DNA of 64,000 bases from Rusavskia elegans (GCA_011316305.1 SAUG01000044.1:62001-126000), one strand, 5' to 3'. Shown: positions 1-13,766, numbered from the stretch's first letter. Numbers and translations are program-made. The notes: generated by a model from the letters alone, not told the origin.

Positions 1-1353
1 ACTAACGTTCTTATAGTATTAAAGTTAATAAGTCCGATAAATACTATAAAGACCGTAATAAACTAAAAGACTAATTTACGTAATTAGATATATACTTCGT
101 ATTCTATTCTATATCCGAAAAGAAAAAAACGCTTTTCGCCGTATTCTATTTTCGAGGACGAGCCTAGTACTAGATAAAACCTCTCCTTTATTAGTATATA
201 GACGACGACGAAAATAATAAATATATTTTTATATAATTTATAAAATTTAAAAAAACTATTTATAAAATCTTTAGAGTTTTAAACGAAATCTAAACTACTA
301 AATACTTTATTTAATATCTTTAGTAAAAGAACACAGTAGTTAACTATATAGTACGATTTAAAGAATAGGTACTACTAATAGAATAGAATAATAACGCCCT
401 GTATATAATATTTAGACGAAGATTTAAAAAGCGAGTAAGGGATAAATTTATACGTGATAGTCGAGTATATAATACCCTAGATAATCTAATAAAAATATCT
501 ATCGACTTCGATAATAAACTATATAAATAAAATATAAAGTAATACTATAATAGTAGACTATAAAGTAATATAGAATATTATTTAGAACGGTTCTATAAAA
601 AATAGTACCTAAATAAAAAGTAGTCCGAAAATAGTGATTTAGGATCGATATTAATAGAATTAGACTCTATATAATAGCGACGTAAAAGGAAAAACCTTAA
701 AAGTAGTAAAAGGAATAAAAATCCTAAAACGTACTATAACTATAGTAAACTAGACTATTTCGCGAATAAATATCGATTAAATAAGATATAATAACGATGG
801 TTTAACGCTATATTAAAGAAATCTTAAGACTAGTAAAAAATAATCTTAGAAAATAATGATAGTAGCTCTAAATCCTAGAAAACTAATTCAGATAAAAAAT
901 TTATATTTATAGAAAATAATAAAGTATTATAAGAAGCTACGATAAATAATACTTTTCTATAAATATTAATAGAATCTACTAGAAGGAAAGCCGCCTCTAG
1001 AGAGATAATTATAATAATAAAAGACGTTCGTCTAGCCTACCTTTAGACTCTTTATAATAAGGAACTAGTAAAAGAAAGATTTATAGTAATCTATAAAGAT
1101 TTTAAAAACGTTTATAAATATATATCAGCGACGAATATCTATAGAATAATAGATAGAATTAAAAAGTAAATAATATCGTCGATATATTAGAGAAAAAACT
1201 AGAAAGTAACGCTATTAAAGATAAAGTTATATCTAAACCGATATTATAAATGAAAAATATAATAATAGAAAACTAATAAATACTATTTAATTTAATTATC
1301 TACTATAAAAATAACTATAGAATCTATAAATTAGAAAAAAAAGGAATCGGGTA
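1..1353 (+). pseudogene. Gag remnant of element C with CCHC zinc knuckle
   Basis: This is the nucleocapsid part of a Gypsy gag on the + strand. Codons 732-773 read YYNYSKLDYFANKY. With the usual RIP change (TGT/TGC to TAT/TAC, CAT to TAT) this is the retroviral CX2CX4HX4C zinc knuckle, and the flanking residues (KTYY..., ...RLNK) are basic as expected for nucleocapsid. Upstream, 1-700, is degenerate and I can assign it to capsid only by position. Downstream to 1353 lies a Ser/Lys-rich linker toward the protease. Element A splits it from pol at the duplicated GTATC (1354-1358 / 5217-5221). Confidence 0.7.
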
Positions 1354-1358
1354 GTATC

Positions 1359-1770
1359 TGTTACGTCTACCATTCCACAGAGGTATACTAGAAGATTAGC
1401 CAGGCAAGCGAATCTAATTATCTATAGCCGTCTATAGCCGCTATAACCGACCTCTATAATAGAATCTTTTAGCGGACAGCCGCCTATTAGTACTAGCGGC
1501 TATTTTTATTATATATATCGTTCCTTTATTTTTATTAGATAGCTTCTCTCGTTAGTCGTTAATATAATTATTAAATACGTTTCTACTATTTTCTATTAAA
1601 TACTTCCGTAATATAGACGCCTTATAATATTATAACCGTATTTTTACGGCTACGCGGGATTAGTAATAATAACCTACGCTAGAATTCCTTTACTATTTTG
1701 TAGTTCGAACTATATCTATAGCTATAGCTAGGTTTAAACGTAATACCTTTTAATATATAAAGACGTTATA
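1359..1770 (+). repeat. 5' LTR of element A
   Basis: 412-bp LTR with TG start (TGTTACG) and RIP-altered end (GTTATA for GTTACA). It contains the family's hallmark CTATAGCCG direct repeats in its first quarter and the TCGTTAATATAATTATTAA block in the middle. Confidence 0.9.
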
Positions 1771-1789
1771 TTTTAATAACTCCGAAAAA

Positions 1790-4700
1790 TAGATAAAAAT
1801 CGGATTTTTATTTAGTTAATATTATATAGATAACCTATAGAAACTTTAGTTAATTTAGAAACTATTCGAAATATTATATTAGAAAAATATATAAAAAGAT
1901 TTAATATTCCTTTAATTAGGAAAACTATACTTTATTTTATAGAAACTATTAATATAATAGAGTTTATTAAAGTTAAATATTAAACTAAATCTCTATAGAT
2001 ATAAAATAATAGATATAAAAAAAGAATTATTTTCGATATTATAAAAATATAAAAGGATATCTATTTAGATTTCCTATAGTTTATATTATAGAATCTAAAA
2101 ATTATTTAAAAAATAATATAAATAAAAATAGAAAACTACCTATTTAATATATCTAAAAGGTTAGCTGAAATAAAAAAATATATATTATTTTAATTCGAAA
2201 ATAGTAAACTAAAAAGAAAATAGCTACTATAAATAAAATTCTAAAACTATTTAAAGATTTCTAAAATATATTTAAAAAAACTAGAAAGAAAATTACTTTT
2301 ATCGGTTTATATCTAGAAAGATTATAAAATTATTATTATAGATTCCGATAAATTAAAAACTAGACCGATCTATAGATTAAATAATAAATAATCGAAAGTA
2401 CTATAATAGTATATTAACTATAATTTTAAGTAAAGATATATATATTATTTTAAATTAATAATAGAATAGCTAGTAATATTTATTCCGAAAAAAAATAGAA
2501 GTTCTTAACTTTATATTAATTTTAGACGACTTAATATAGTAATATAAAAAGATAAATATCTTTTATCTTTTCTAGTAAACTTTAAAAGCAGAATTAGAAA
2601 AGCTAAGTAATTTATAAAATTCGATTTAAAAGATACTTTTAATTTATTATAGATTAAAAAGGGAAATAAATAGAAAATAATATTTAGAATAAAATATAGA
2701 CTATTTAAATATTTAATAATTTTTTTTAGATTAATAAATATTTCTACGATTTTATATAAAGCGATTAATAAGATATTATATAATTATTTAGATATTTTTA
2801 TTATAATCTATATAGATAATATATTAATAGTTTCTAAAATAGAAAAAGGATATAGTTAATATATTTATAAAATATTATAAAAGTTCCGAAAAAATCATTT
2901 TAGAATTAAAAAAGAAAAATTAGAATTTTTTAAAAAAGAAATTATATTTCTAGAATATATAATTAGACTAGGAAATATTAATATAAGAGCTAATATACTT
3001 TAAATAATAAAAAAAAAGCTAGTTCCTAAAAATAAAAAAGATATTTAAAGCTTTTTAGAATTTATAGGATTCTATTAAAATATAATAGAAGAATATATAA
3101 AAAAGACTATCTCTTTAACGGATTTTCTATAAAACGATGAAACGTTTTAATAGATTTAAATAGAGCTTTATAAATAAAGAAGTATTAGATATATTCAAGC
3201 TAAAAAGATAGGTTATACAATATATAGAAATATTAGATAGAATCTTAGATTTTTATATAGTATAAAAGAGTAAACCGCTAGACTATTATTTAAAAAAATT
3301 TATACCGGTCGAAATTTATTATCTAATAATAGATAAAGAGATATTAGTAATTATTATAAACTTTAAATATAAGAAAATATATATAATCGGAATATCGGAA
3401 AAAGTAATAATCTATACCGACAATAAAAACCTTCTATTACTTTTAATTTATAAAAAATTTAACTAGAAATAAATAAAATAGTTAGAAGAGATTACTTATT
3501 ATAACTTCGAAATATGATATATTAAAGGTATAGATAATATAGTAGTAAATACTTTAAATCGAAAAATAGACTATAAAGCTATAGAAAAAATAGAAAAATT
3601 CTAGAAAGAATAGAAATATTAGAAAAAATAATTAATATTATCCGATAAGCGTATAATTCTATAATAGTAGGATATTAAAAAATAATAAAGATTCTAAAAA
3701 GAATTTAGAAGAAAACTAATATATTAGTATTTAAAAAATATATTAAAAAATATATAAAAAACTATCCCGAGTATTTAATATTTAAAAAAAGTTAATAAGG
3801 ACCTATTAGTAAACTTTACTTTATATAAATACCGGAGTATCTTTATTAATATATCGCGATAGATTTTATTATAAAATTTTCTAAGTCTATTAAATATTAT
3901 ATATACATATTATATAATATAATAGTTATAAATTTAGATAGATTTATAAAATATATAGAATTTATACCCTATAAAATAATAATAATAATAGAGTAGTTAG
4001 CGTTTCTGCTATTAAAAATAGTTTTTTATAAAAATTGTATCGCAGAAAAAATTATATCGGATTAGAATAAACTTTTTATTTTTAAATTTATAAAGAAATG
4101 AACGGAAGTAGTAGGAACTAAATAAATAATATTAATATTATTTTACCCGTAGACCGATAGATAGATAGAAAAAATAAACTGAATATTAGAATTATATTTA
4201 TAAATATACTATTTAGAAGAAAAGGACGATTAGATCTAACTTCTACCGACTATCTAGATAGTAACTAACTCGTTTTATAGTAAAGATATTAAAATAACGC
4301 TAGATGAGCTTCTATACGATAGAAAACTAAAGTATAAAATATTAACTAGAATAAATAACCTAGCAGCGTAAGCGTTTATTAATAAAATAAAAGAAAATTA
4401 AGATAAAATAAAAATAAAAATCTAGAAAGCTAAAGAAAAAATAAAATAGAAAGTTAATAAATTAAAAAGGAACTATATTATTAAAAAAGAAAATAAAATA
4501 CTTCTATTAATAAAAATTCTTTCTAATAAAAAATTAGACAGACTATATATAGGAACTTTTAAAATCTAAAATATTAAGAAAATAATAGTATATTTTAAAT
4601 TTTTAGTAATAGGAGTTTTTCTAAAATTCTATATAGGACTTTTTAAAAAAGTAACTAATAGGGTACTATTAGTAAAGGATTAGTACTATTAGAAAAGAAA

Positions 4701-4795
4701 ATAAAATAATAGATAAATTTCTAGTTAAGTAGAAAGAGTTCTCTAATAAAAATAATATTTAGAAAACTCTAAAAAGATTTAGAAAAATATTATAA
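1790..4795 (+). pseudogene. RIP-killed pol of element A: PR-RT-RNase H-IN-chromodomain
   Basis: This is a Ty3/Gypsy polyprotein remnant of about 1000 codons. Retropepsin comes first (about 1850-2100; LVNLETIRNII where relatives have LVDSGA.RNFI). RT is at about 2490-2900, with LILDDL..., KFDLKD-type and catalytic YIDN (for YVDD) near 2811. RNase H is at about 3290-3570 (IYTDNKNL). The integrase core is at about 3830-4180 (DRFTKY.EFIPY and YPQTD.QTE-like residues). A C-terminal chromodomain is at about 4690-4790 (LVK.K.F.NKNN..ENS-like). Many in-frame TAG/TAA codons stand at Gln/Trp positions. No gag precedes it. It would need capsid from elsewhere, possibly from F/G-type elements. Confidence 0.88.
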
Positions 4796-4804
4796 AGGGA
4801 ACCG

Positions 4805-5216
4805 TATTATATTTATATTTCTATAGAAATACACTAGAGGATTAGATAGATAAATAAATCTAAATATCTATAGTTATCTATAGCTATTATAGCCGATCTC
4901 TATAATAGAATCTTTTAGCGGATAGCTGTTTATCGATACTATCGGCTATTTTTATTATATATATCGCTTTTTTATTCCTATTAGATAGCTTCTCTTGTTA
5001 GTCGTTAATATAATTATTAATTACGTCTCTAATGTTTTCTATTAATTACCTCTATAATATAGACGCTTTATAATATCGTAACTATATCTTCGCGGCTACG
5101 CGGAATTAGTTACGATAACCTATACTAGGATTCTTTTACTATTCGGTAGTTCGGACTACGCCTACGGCTGTAGCTAGACTCGAACGCAACGCTTTTTGAT
5201 ATATAGGAACGTTACA
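4805..5216 (+). repeat. 3' LTR of element A
   Basis: 412 bp, same length as the 5' LTR. It keeps the GTTACA end but has an A at the second base of the TG start. Differences from the 5' copy are mainly C/T and G/A, as RIP produces. Confidence 0.9.
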
Positions 5217-5221
5217 GTATC

Positions 5222-8200
5222 TATTAGAACTACGCCGACGCGTTCCTATAATATCTATTCAAATCGGAGGTTATAATATTTATAACTATTCTGAATATAT
5301 TATATCTAGTAGATACGAATACTAGAAAGAATAATAGAAAAAAAAATAGAACTTTTAATTAGAAATTCTATAGATATATTTCGTAAGTAGATTATAAAAA
5401 CCAGAAATATAAAAACGTAAATAACGATTCGGAAAAAAAGAAATCTTTATAATAATAGGTATACTATAAGCGTATAACTTTATAGCCCGGAAAAAATAAT
5501 TAAATTTACCTAGCTATATATATACTCGAGATTAAAATATTTATTAAAATAAATAACGAATTTAAAAGAAAGTTAAAGTATTTATTAATTTAAATATAAC
5601 CGGAAATCTTATATTAGAGAATTTAGCTAAAAAGAAAAGGTTCCTTTAAACTAAAAAAAAGAATCTATATAATTTAATAGTTATCGATAAAAATAAAATA
5701 TCGAATAGAAACGGAAAGATTATAAAAAAAAAGATACAGTTTTAAATAATAATTAATTAGTACTAAAAAAAACTTTAATTCGATATTATTCGAATAGTTA
5801 ACTACGAAACTATATTTAGAATTCTTTAATTAAAAGATTATAATCTAGTAATAGACTAGAAAAAAAAAGTAATTAGCTTTAAATAATACTTTTATATAGA
5901 AAATATCTAGTCTATACCGAAATAGTAATCTCGGATAGATAAAAAATAGAATATAAAACGCGAATTTATAGCTTCGAAAAAAGATAATTAAAATCTATTT
6001 AGGTCCGATTTATTAGATACCGATAGAAGTTAGCTAGATTAATAAAATAGAAATAGAAAAGAAAATTATAAACCTTTCGAAAACTCTATACTATCTAATA
6101 AAAAGTTAATAGAAAATCTATTAGAAAGGATTCTAAATAAATATAAAAATTAGATAAACTTATTTTAGAAAAAGGTAACTATAAAAATTTTATCTAAATT
6201 TTAATTATAGAATTACGAAGTTAGATTTAAATTAGATAAATAACCTATATTTAGACTAATATATCTATTATCCGCGATAGAACTCGAAATACTCTATAAA
6301 TATCTAGACGAAAATATAAAGAAAGGATTTATTAGAAAATTTTAATTACTAGTAGAAAACCCGATCCTTTTTATATCTAAAAAAGACGGAAAACTCTATT
6401 TATATATTAATTATAGAAAGTTAAACGATATTATAATTAAGAACCGATATATACTACGAAATATTAGTAAACTTTAAAATAGATTTTCTAGAGCGAAATA
6501 TTTTATGAAATTTAATTTTCGAAGAATATATAATTTTATATAAATAAAGGCCGGAAAAAATTAGAAGATAGTTTTTTATATACGATATAGTTACTATAGA
6601 TATACGGTTTTATTATTTAGATTTATAAATACTCCGGTAATCTATTAGAATTTAATTAATAATATATTTAGAAAATATCTAGATATATTCGTTATCGCCT
6701 ATTTTAATAATATTCTAGCTTTTTCTTGAATATTCGAAGAATATAAATAATACGTTAGTAAAGTTTTTAAATATCTAGAAAAGAATAATCTACGCTTTAA
6801 ACCAGAAAAATATAAATTTTATAAAAAAGAAATTAACTTTCTAAAATTTATTATCGGATATAATAATATAGATATCGATTCTAGTAGATTAAAAGCTATT
6901 ATAGAATAGAAAATACTAATAAATATTAAAAAAGTCTAAAACTTCTTTAAATTTATAAATTATAATCGAAAGTTTATAAAAAACTATTTTAAAAGGACTT
7001 TTACTCTAATAGCTTTAATAAAAGATACTATTAAATAATATTAGAGAAAAAGAAATTAATAAATATTCGAAGATCTTAAAAGAGAAAATATAAAAGATCT
7101 AAAATTTAAAATATTCGATCTAAAGAAACTATTAAAAATAAAAATAGATTTATTAGATCTAGCTATAGATATATACCTTCTATAATAATACGATAGTAAA
7201 TAGTATCCGGTAGTATATATATTAAAAGAATTATCGCTAGCGGAATAGAATTATAAAATCTATAATAAAGAACTACTAGCTATAGTAGCTAAACTAGAAT
7301 AATAGATAGTATATATTAAAAAATTACTAGGGTTAATAATTTTTATATATAATAAAAATCTTCTATATTTTATAATAATAAAATAGATTAAAAGAAAATA
7401 AATATAATAGTTTTAACTTTTCGGTTAATATAAATTTAAAATATATTATATCTTATATAAAGAAAATAGAAAGATAGATATTTTAAATCGAAAAAGTAAT
7501 TATATAAAAATAAAAAAGGTTTTGGATAATAATATCTTAAAAGTTATGAAAAAAAAATTACTATTTATAAATTAGTAGAAGATAAATATAATAATATATA
7601 TATTAAAAGACGACTAAAAATAGTTTCCTATTAAAAAAAAACTACGAGTACTAGATAATAAAATCGACGAATATATTAAAGAATACTATAATAGAATACT
7701 ATAGAGATATCTAGGCGTAATGAAAATATTATAATTTATATAATAGTATTATTAATTTCCTATTATAAAGTAATATATCGAGGTATATATTAAAAAATAT
7801 TTTAGTTATTAATAAAATAATTATAATATATATATTTATTATAGAAAGCTCTAATTTTAAAAACTACCGGATTTACTATAGAAAGAAACTATATTAGATT
7901 TTATTATTAAACTTCTAAAATTAAAAGATCCGATAATAAATCTTAAATACGATTCGATATTTAATATAATAGATAGATTTAAGAAGTATATCTATATAAT
8001 TCTATTATAAAAAGACTTTATATTAGAATAATTTAGATTTATTAATCTAGATCGATTATTTCGATACTATAGATTACCGAAAGTATTAATAAATAATAAA
8101 AATAAACTCTTTACTTTTAATTATTAGAAAACCTTTATTTTTCTATTTAATATTAAACTAAAGATATTAATTGCTTTCTATCTAATAATATATTGATAAA

Positions 8201-8960
8201 TAGAATATATTAACTAGACTTTAGAATAATATCTTAAATATTATATTAATAATATTTAGAATAAATAGATTTCGATTTTACTGATAGTATAATTAGTATT
8301 TAATATAAAAGAATTAAATATAATAAAGGAAATCCGAATCTATTTAAATAACCGCTACTATATAAATTAGCGGAATTAATAATTTAAAAAATCGATATTT
8401 AAAAAAAAATCTATAGAAATATCCTAAAGATATAGAAATACTCGGATAATTATTAAAATAAAAAACGAAAAATAGTACTTTAGCTAAAAAAAAGAGACAA
8501 GGTATATCTTTTTATAAAGAATTTAAAGATAAAAACTTTAAGTAAAAAACTTAATTATATTAAAATTAGACTATTTTTAATTAAAGAAATTAAAGGATTT
8601 TAGAACTTCGAATTCGATCTATTTAAAGATATTAAAATATACCCGGTATTCTATATATTTCTTTTAGAACTAGCCGATCCCGGAATATCGCTATAATAGA
8701 TATTTAACTTCGAAATATAGGAGAAAGATACCTTTATAGTCGAGAAGATCCTATAATAAAAAGGTTAGAATTATCTAATTAAATAGAAAGGTTATTTTAC
8801 CTCGAAAAATATTTAGGAATCTAAAAAATATTTAGTAAATTACTAGAAAGCTCTATAGCAGTTCTACTAATAATAGATACTAAAATATTTTAGAAAGAAT
8901 CCGGCAGGTTATCTAAAATATTCTAGGTCTATAGAAATAAATTAAATAAAAGACTATCGG
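5222..8960 (+). pseudogene. Pol remnant of element C: PR-RT-RNase H-IN-chromodomain
   Basis: This is a + strand Ty3/Gypsy pol. The retropepsin part reads FINLNITGNLILENLAKK (relatives FIDSGATGNLIS) near 5580 and ends with FDIIRIVNYET near 5790. RT starts with PIYPLSAIELE near 6245, has SKKDGKLYLYINYRKLN near 6385, AKYFMKFNFRR near 6500 and AYFNNIL (for AYLDDIL) near 6695. RNase H has YNKELLAIVAKLE near 7260. Integrase has the HHCC start near 7690 and DRF-type core residues near 7970. The chromodomain has FIVEKIL...KG.NYLI...KGYFTSKN near 8735. It carries many RIP stops. Followed by about 0.5 kb without recognisable coding, then the 3' LTR beyond element B. Confidence 0.87.
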
Positions 8961-9236
8961 AAGAATCTAGAAATTTAAAATTTTTTTTTTCTAGATACTA
9001 GATACTTTTACTATAATAGCCTCTTTAGTACGTTTATCTAATAAATCTATCTTTTAACGAAGTTATATTTCTTTTATAAAAACGATATATATTTCTATCC
9101 GAATTTTCTTTTAAATTTTATAAACTTTATAGATACTTTTATAAAATTTTAACTTTTTTTTTTTTAAATAATCCTATTCGGATTAGATTATCTAAAAATT
9201 ATATTTTTATCTATAGCGTAAATATTTACTATATTT
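8961..9236. other. Post-pol non-coding part of element C
   Basis: T-rich stretch between C's chromodomain and the insertion point of B. I see no domain in any frame. It continues at 13216-13437 on the other side of B, ending in the purine tract AAAAAAAGAGGGA before C's 3' LTR. Confidence 0.5.
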
Positions 9237-9241
9237 TCTAG

Positions 9242-9651
9242 TATTACGTCCACGACTCTATAGAGGTTCCTTGGAAGGATTAGCTAGGCAAGCGAGTCTA
9301 ATTATCTATAGCCGCCTATAGCCGCTGTAGCCGCCCTTCCTAATAGGATTTTTAATAGACGGCTATCTATTAGCTTTTATAGCTACTTTTACTATATATA
9401 TCGCTTATTATTTCTATAGATAGTTTCTTTTATTAGTCGTTAATATAATTATTAAATACGTTTCTACTATTTTCTTTTTAATTACCTTATAATAAGGATA
9501 TCTTATAATATTATAACCGTACTTCTGCGGCTATATAGAAATAATTATAATAATCTATACTAGGATTCCTTTACTATTTAGTAGTTCGGACTATATCTAC
9601 GGCTATAGCTAGGCTCGGGCGTAATACCTTTTAATATATAGGGATATTATA
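9242..9651 (+). repeat. 5' LTR of element B
   Basis: 410 bp, starts TATTACGTCC (TG mutated to TA) and ends GATATTATA. It contains three near copies of CTATAGCCGC (about 9302-9330). Confidence 0.88.
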
Positions 9652-9724
9652 TTTTAACGATTCCGGAAAATAAATAAAAATCGGATTTTTATTTAATTAA
9701 TATTATTTAGACGACCTGTAGAAA

Positions 9725-12700
9725 CTTTAGTCGATTTAAAAGCTATTCGGAATATTATATTAAAATAATATATAAAGAGATTTAACGTCCTTTTAATTAG
9801 AAAAACGGAATTTTATTTTATAGGAACTATTAATAAGATAGAATTCGTTAGAATTAAATATTAGACTAAACCCCTATAGATACGAAGTAATAATTATAAA
9901 AAAAGGATTATTTTCGATATTATAAAAATATAAAGGGATATATATTTAGGTTTCCTATAGTTTATATTATAGAATCTAGAGATCGTTTAGAAAATAATAC
10001 GGGTAAAAATAGGAAACTACCTTTTTAATATATCTAAAAGGCTAGCCGAGATATAGAAGATATATAGTATTTTTATTAGGAAAAAATAGACTAAAAAGAA
10101 GTTAGCTATTATAGATAAAATTCTATAACTTTTTAAAAAATTCCAGGATATATTAAAGAAACCGAAAAGAAAGCTATCTTTACTGGTTTATATCTAAAAA
10201 GACTATAAAATTATTATAATAGACCCGGAAAAGCTAAAAACTAGAATAATTTATAGATATAATAATAATTAATTAAAAATATTAAGATAATATATTAACT
10301 ATAATTTTAAAAAAGGATATATATAATATTCTAAATTAAAGATAGAATAACTAGTTATATTTATTTCTAAAAAAAATAGTAATTTTCGATTTTATATCGA
10401 CTTTAGAAGATTTAACGCTATAATATAAAAAGATAAATATCTACTCCCGCTTTTAGCCGACCTAAAAAGTAGAATCGGAAAAGCTAAATTTTTTATAAAA
10501 TTTAATTTAAAGGACGCGTTTAATTTACTATAGATTAAAGTTAGAAACAAGTAAAAAACCGCGTTTAGAATAAAATACGGACTATTCGAATATTTAGTTA
10601 TATCTTTTAGATTAATAAATATACTAGCGACCTTATAATATATAGTTAATAAAGTATTATATAACTATCTCGATATTTTTATTATAGTATATATAGATAA
10701 TATACTAGTTATTTTCGAAATAAGAGAAAAATACGTATAATATATTTATAAAATATTATAAAGATTTCGAAAATATAATTTTAGAATTAAAAAAAAAAAG
10801 TCGGAATTCTTTAAATATAAAATTATATTATTTAGACACGTAATTAAGCCTGGAAGTATTACTATAAAGGTAACTAAAATATAAGTAATACGAGAATAGC
10901 TAATTCTAAAAAATAAAAAAAATATTTAAAACTTTTTAGAATTTATAGGACTTTATTAAAATATAATAGAAGGTTATATAAAAAAGACGGTCCCGTTTAT
11001 AAATTTATTCCGGAATAATATATCCTTTTAGTAGATATATATCTAAAACGAAACGTTTAAAAGATTTAAATAAAGTTTCGCGTCTAAAAAAGCCTTAGAA
11101 ATTTTCGATTCTAGCGAGCAGATTATTTTCTATATAGACGCGTCGGACCGAATAATAGGATCTTATATCTTCTAAAAAAAGAATCACTTAAATACTATTT
11201 TAGAAAATTAATACCGGCAGAGGTTAATTATATAATAATAGATAAAGAAATATTAGTAATTATTATAAACCTCGTATATTAGAAAATATATACGAGCGGA
11301 ACTAATAAAAAAGTAGTTATATATACGGACTATAAGAATCTTTTATCGTTACTAGTTAATAAAAAACTTAATTAATAATAGATAAAGTAAGTAGAAGAAA
11401 TAATCTATTATAACTTTAAAATAAGATATATTAAAGATATAGATAATATAGTTACCGATATATTAAGTAGAAAAGCAGATTACGAAGCTACTAAGAAAAT
11501 ATCTAGGTCTCTTTTAAAGAAAGTAGGAGATATTCTTAAAAAGGCCGAAATATCGGAAGAAATAAATAATATAATTCGATAGATATATAACTCTAGTACG
11601 GCTAGATATTAAAAAATTATAAAAATACTAAAAAGAATTTAAAAAAATACTAATATACTAGTCTTTAAGAAATATATTAAGGAATTTATTAAGAATTACC
11701 CGGAATATATATTAGTAAAAAAAAACCGTTAGAAGCTAGTAAATAGATTCTAACTAATATAAATACCGAATATACTATACTAATAAATCGTATTAGACTT
11801 TATTACAGGTTTACTAGAGTCGATCGACCTATATATATAAATATTATATAATATAATAGTAATAATTATAGATAGATTTACGAAATACGTAAGATTTATA
11901 TCTTATAAAATTATAATAACGGCGGAATAGCTCGCTTTTCTACTATTATAAACGATATTCTACGAAAACGGAATCGCGGAAAAATTTATTTTAGATAGAA
12001 ATAAACTATTTATCTCGAACTTTATAAAAGGATTAATATAAGTAGTAGAAACGGAATAGACTATATTAATATTATTCTATCTATAAACGGATAGATAAAT
12101 GGAAAGAATAAATTAAATACTAGAAATTTACTTTAGAATCTACTATTTAGACGAAGGAAAAAACTAGGTTTAATTTTTCCCGATAGTATAAATAGCGATT
12201 AATTTATTATATAATAAGGATATTTAGATAATTTCTGACGAATTACTTTATAATAAAACTATCCGGAAAGAAATTTACTCCGAAATAAAAAACCCGGCGG
12301 TATAATCCTTTGTTAATAAAATAAAGAATAATTAGGATAGAGTAAAAGTAAAAATTTAGAAGATAAAAGAAAAGGTTAAATAAAGATTAGATAAGTTAAA
12401 GAAGTATTACGATATTAAAAAGGGAGATAAAGTATTATTTTTAATAAAAAACTTAACTAATAGAAAGCTCGATAAACTTTATATAGAAGTTTTTAAAATT
12501 TACGATATTAAAGAAATAATAGTATACCTAAAACTTCTATTAATAGAAATTTTCTCTAAATTCTATATTAGCTTACTAAAGAAAGTATCGGAAAGTATTC
12601 TACTAGTAAAAGATTAGTACTATTAGAAATATAAAGAATATAAGATTAAGAAAATCCTAAATAAAAGAAAAGAAATAGATAAATTTTTAGTAAAATAAAA

Positions 12701-12795
12701 AGGATTTCCTAATAAAAAAAATATTTAGGAACTAAGAAAATACTTTAAATACGTTTAAAAAACCCTAAAAAGGTTTAGGAAAGCGATATAAAAGG
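9725..12795 (+). pseudogene. RIP-killed pol of element B: PR-RT-RNase H-IN-chromodomain
   Basis: The clearest pol of this family. Protease reads ETLVDLKAIRNIIL near 9725 and IYLGFP near 9945. RT (about 10380-10770) reads FRFYIDFRRFNAII, LLADLKSRIGKAKFFIKFN, YGLFEYLVISF and VYIDNILV. RNase H (about 11130-11480) carries IYTDYKNLLSLL. The integrase core (about 11790-12160) carries IVDRFTKYVRFI and an LFYL.TDR..ERI-type C-terminal part. The chromodomain is at about 12610-12780 (DKFLVK.KGFPNKKN). Stops are mostly TAG/TAA replacing Gln or Trp. Protein length about 1000 codons, short for a full gag-pol because gag is absent. Confidence 0.9.
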
Positions 12796-12800
12796 GGCTA

Positions 12801-13210
12801 TATTATATCTATAATTCTATAGAAATTCTTTAGAAAGATTAGCTAAATAAATAAATCTAATTATCTTTAGCCGCCTATAGCCGCTATAGCCGTCCTTTTT
12901 AATAGGACTTTTAGTAGACGGCTACCTATCGGCTTTTACGGCTACTTTTATTATATATATCGCTTATTATTTCTATAGATAATTTCTCTTGTTAGTCGTT
13001 AATATAATTATTAAATATATCTCTACTTTTTTCTTTTTAATTACTTTATAACGAAGATACTTTATAATATTATAATCGTATCTCTGCGGCTAAATAGAAT
13101 TAGTTATAATAACCTACGCTAGAACTCCCTTACTATTTAGTAGCTCGGAATACGTCTATAGCTGTAGCTAGGCTCGAGCGTAACGCCTTCTGATATATAG
13201 GGACGTTATA
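12801..13210 (+). repeat. 3' LTR of element B
   Basis: 410 bp, preceded by the AAAAGGGGCTA tract and followed by the TCTAG duplication. Confidence 0.88.
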
Positions 13211-13437
13211 TCTAGAACGGATATAGATTTTATATACTCTTTTATATTTTGTATAGATAGAATAAGCTTTTACTATAATATTACTAAGATGTTTAATAAA
13301 ATCGATAAATTTATAACGACGGAAAGTATTAAATTTAAGACGATATTAGGATATAATATAAAAGAAAGAAAAAAAAGGATTTAAAATAAAAAGGAAGAGG
13401 TTAGCTTCGAAACGAAGCTAAAAAAAAGAGGGAATAG

Positions 13438-13766
13438 TATTATAACTCTAGGCTAAACTCTATACTAAACCTAATATTTAGTAATAAAATCTTTAGTTTA
13501 TATTAAATACTTAGAGGATATTTAGTAATTAGTATTACTTAGTTATACTAATTACTAATTACTACTAAATAAAATATCTAATTACTAAATTATATTTAGT
13601 ATACTAATTATATTAATTATACTAATTATAAGAGATTATATTATCTATATAGATTCTAAATTCGACGCTTTTATAGCTTGTATTTAATTTATTAGTTATT
13701 ATTATATACTATTCTAGTAATTAAATTGATTTATTCTTAAATTTATTTAAAAAGTTACCCGTTATA
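13438..13766 (+). repeat. Probable 3' LTR of element C
   Basis: Starts TATTATAACTC just after the purine run AAAAAAAGAGGGA and ends near ACCCGTTATA, the RIP form of TG...CA ends. It is rich in TAATTAGTA-like short repeats (13510-13640). The 5' partner lies outside the window, so the exact end is uncertain. Confidence 0.6.

Larger units (their letters stand above)
1359..5216 (+). mobile_element. Element A: LTR retrotransposon with pol but no gag (3.86 kb)
   Basis: Two 412-bp LTRs (1359-1770 and 4805-5216; TGTTACG start, GTTACA end in the best-kept copies) flank 3034 bp. A perfect 5-bp target duplication GTATC lies at 1354-1358 and 5217-5221, which shows the element inserted as this unit. The internal region begins coding for protease within about 80 bp of the 5' LTR, which leaves no room for gag. 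It ends in a purine-rich tract (AAAGGGAACCG) before the 3' LTR. It is inserted in element C between gag and protease. Its LTRs match those of B, D, H and the gag-only elements F, G and I. Confidence 0.92.
9242..13210 (+). mobile_element. Element B: second gag-less pol element (3.97 kb)
   Basis: LTRs 9242-9651 and 12801-13210 (410 bp each) flank 3149 bp. The 5-bp target duplication TCTAG is perfect (9237-9241 and 13211-13215). It has the same order and orientation as A, and the internal region again opens directly with protease about 75 bp after the LTR, with no gag. The polypurine tract AAAAGGGGC immediately precedes the 3' LTR. It is nested in the 3' non-coding part of element C. It is less RIP-worn than A, so its domains read more clearly. 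Confidence 0.92.
1..13766 (+). mobile_element. Element C: Ty3/Gypsy chromovirus, 5' end outside window, interrupted by A and B
   Basis: Removing nested elements A (1359-5216) and B (9242-13210) joins one + strand Gypsy element. In order it shows a gag zinc knuckle (732-773), retropepsin (about 5585-5880), RT (about 6240-6910), RNase H (about 7100-7510), integrase (about 7650-8330) and chromodomain (about 8690-8850), then a purine tract and a 3' LTR. Its 5' LTR and the start of gag lie upstream of the window. The visible length without the inserts is about 5.9 kb. All frames are full of TAG/TAA codons of RIP type, so it is dead. This is a different family from A/B: it has a separate LTR, and its RT is of the type with a protease-to-RT linker reading PIYPLSAIE. 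Confidence 0.85.

Noticed and set aside
5440..5520. Second zinc knuckle in element C
   Set aside because: Tyr/Cys-type codons do not fall at the CX2CX4HX4C spacing in any frame; the true knuckle of C is at 732-773.
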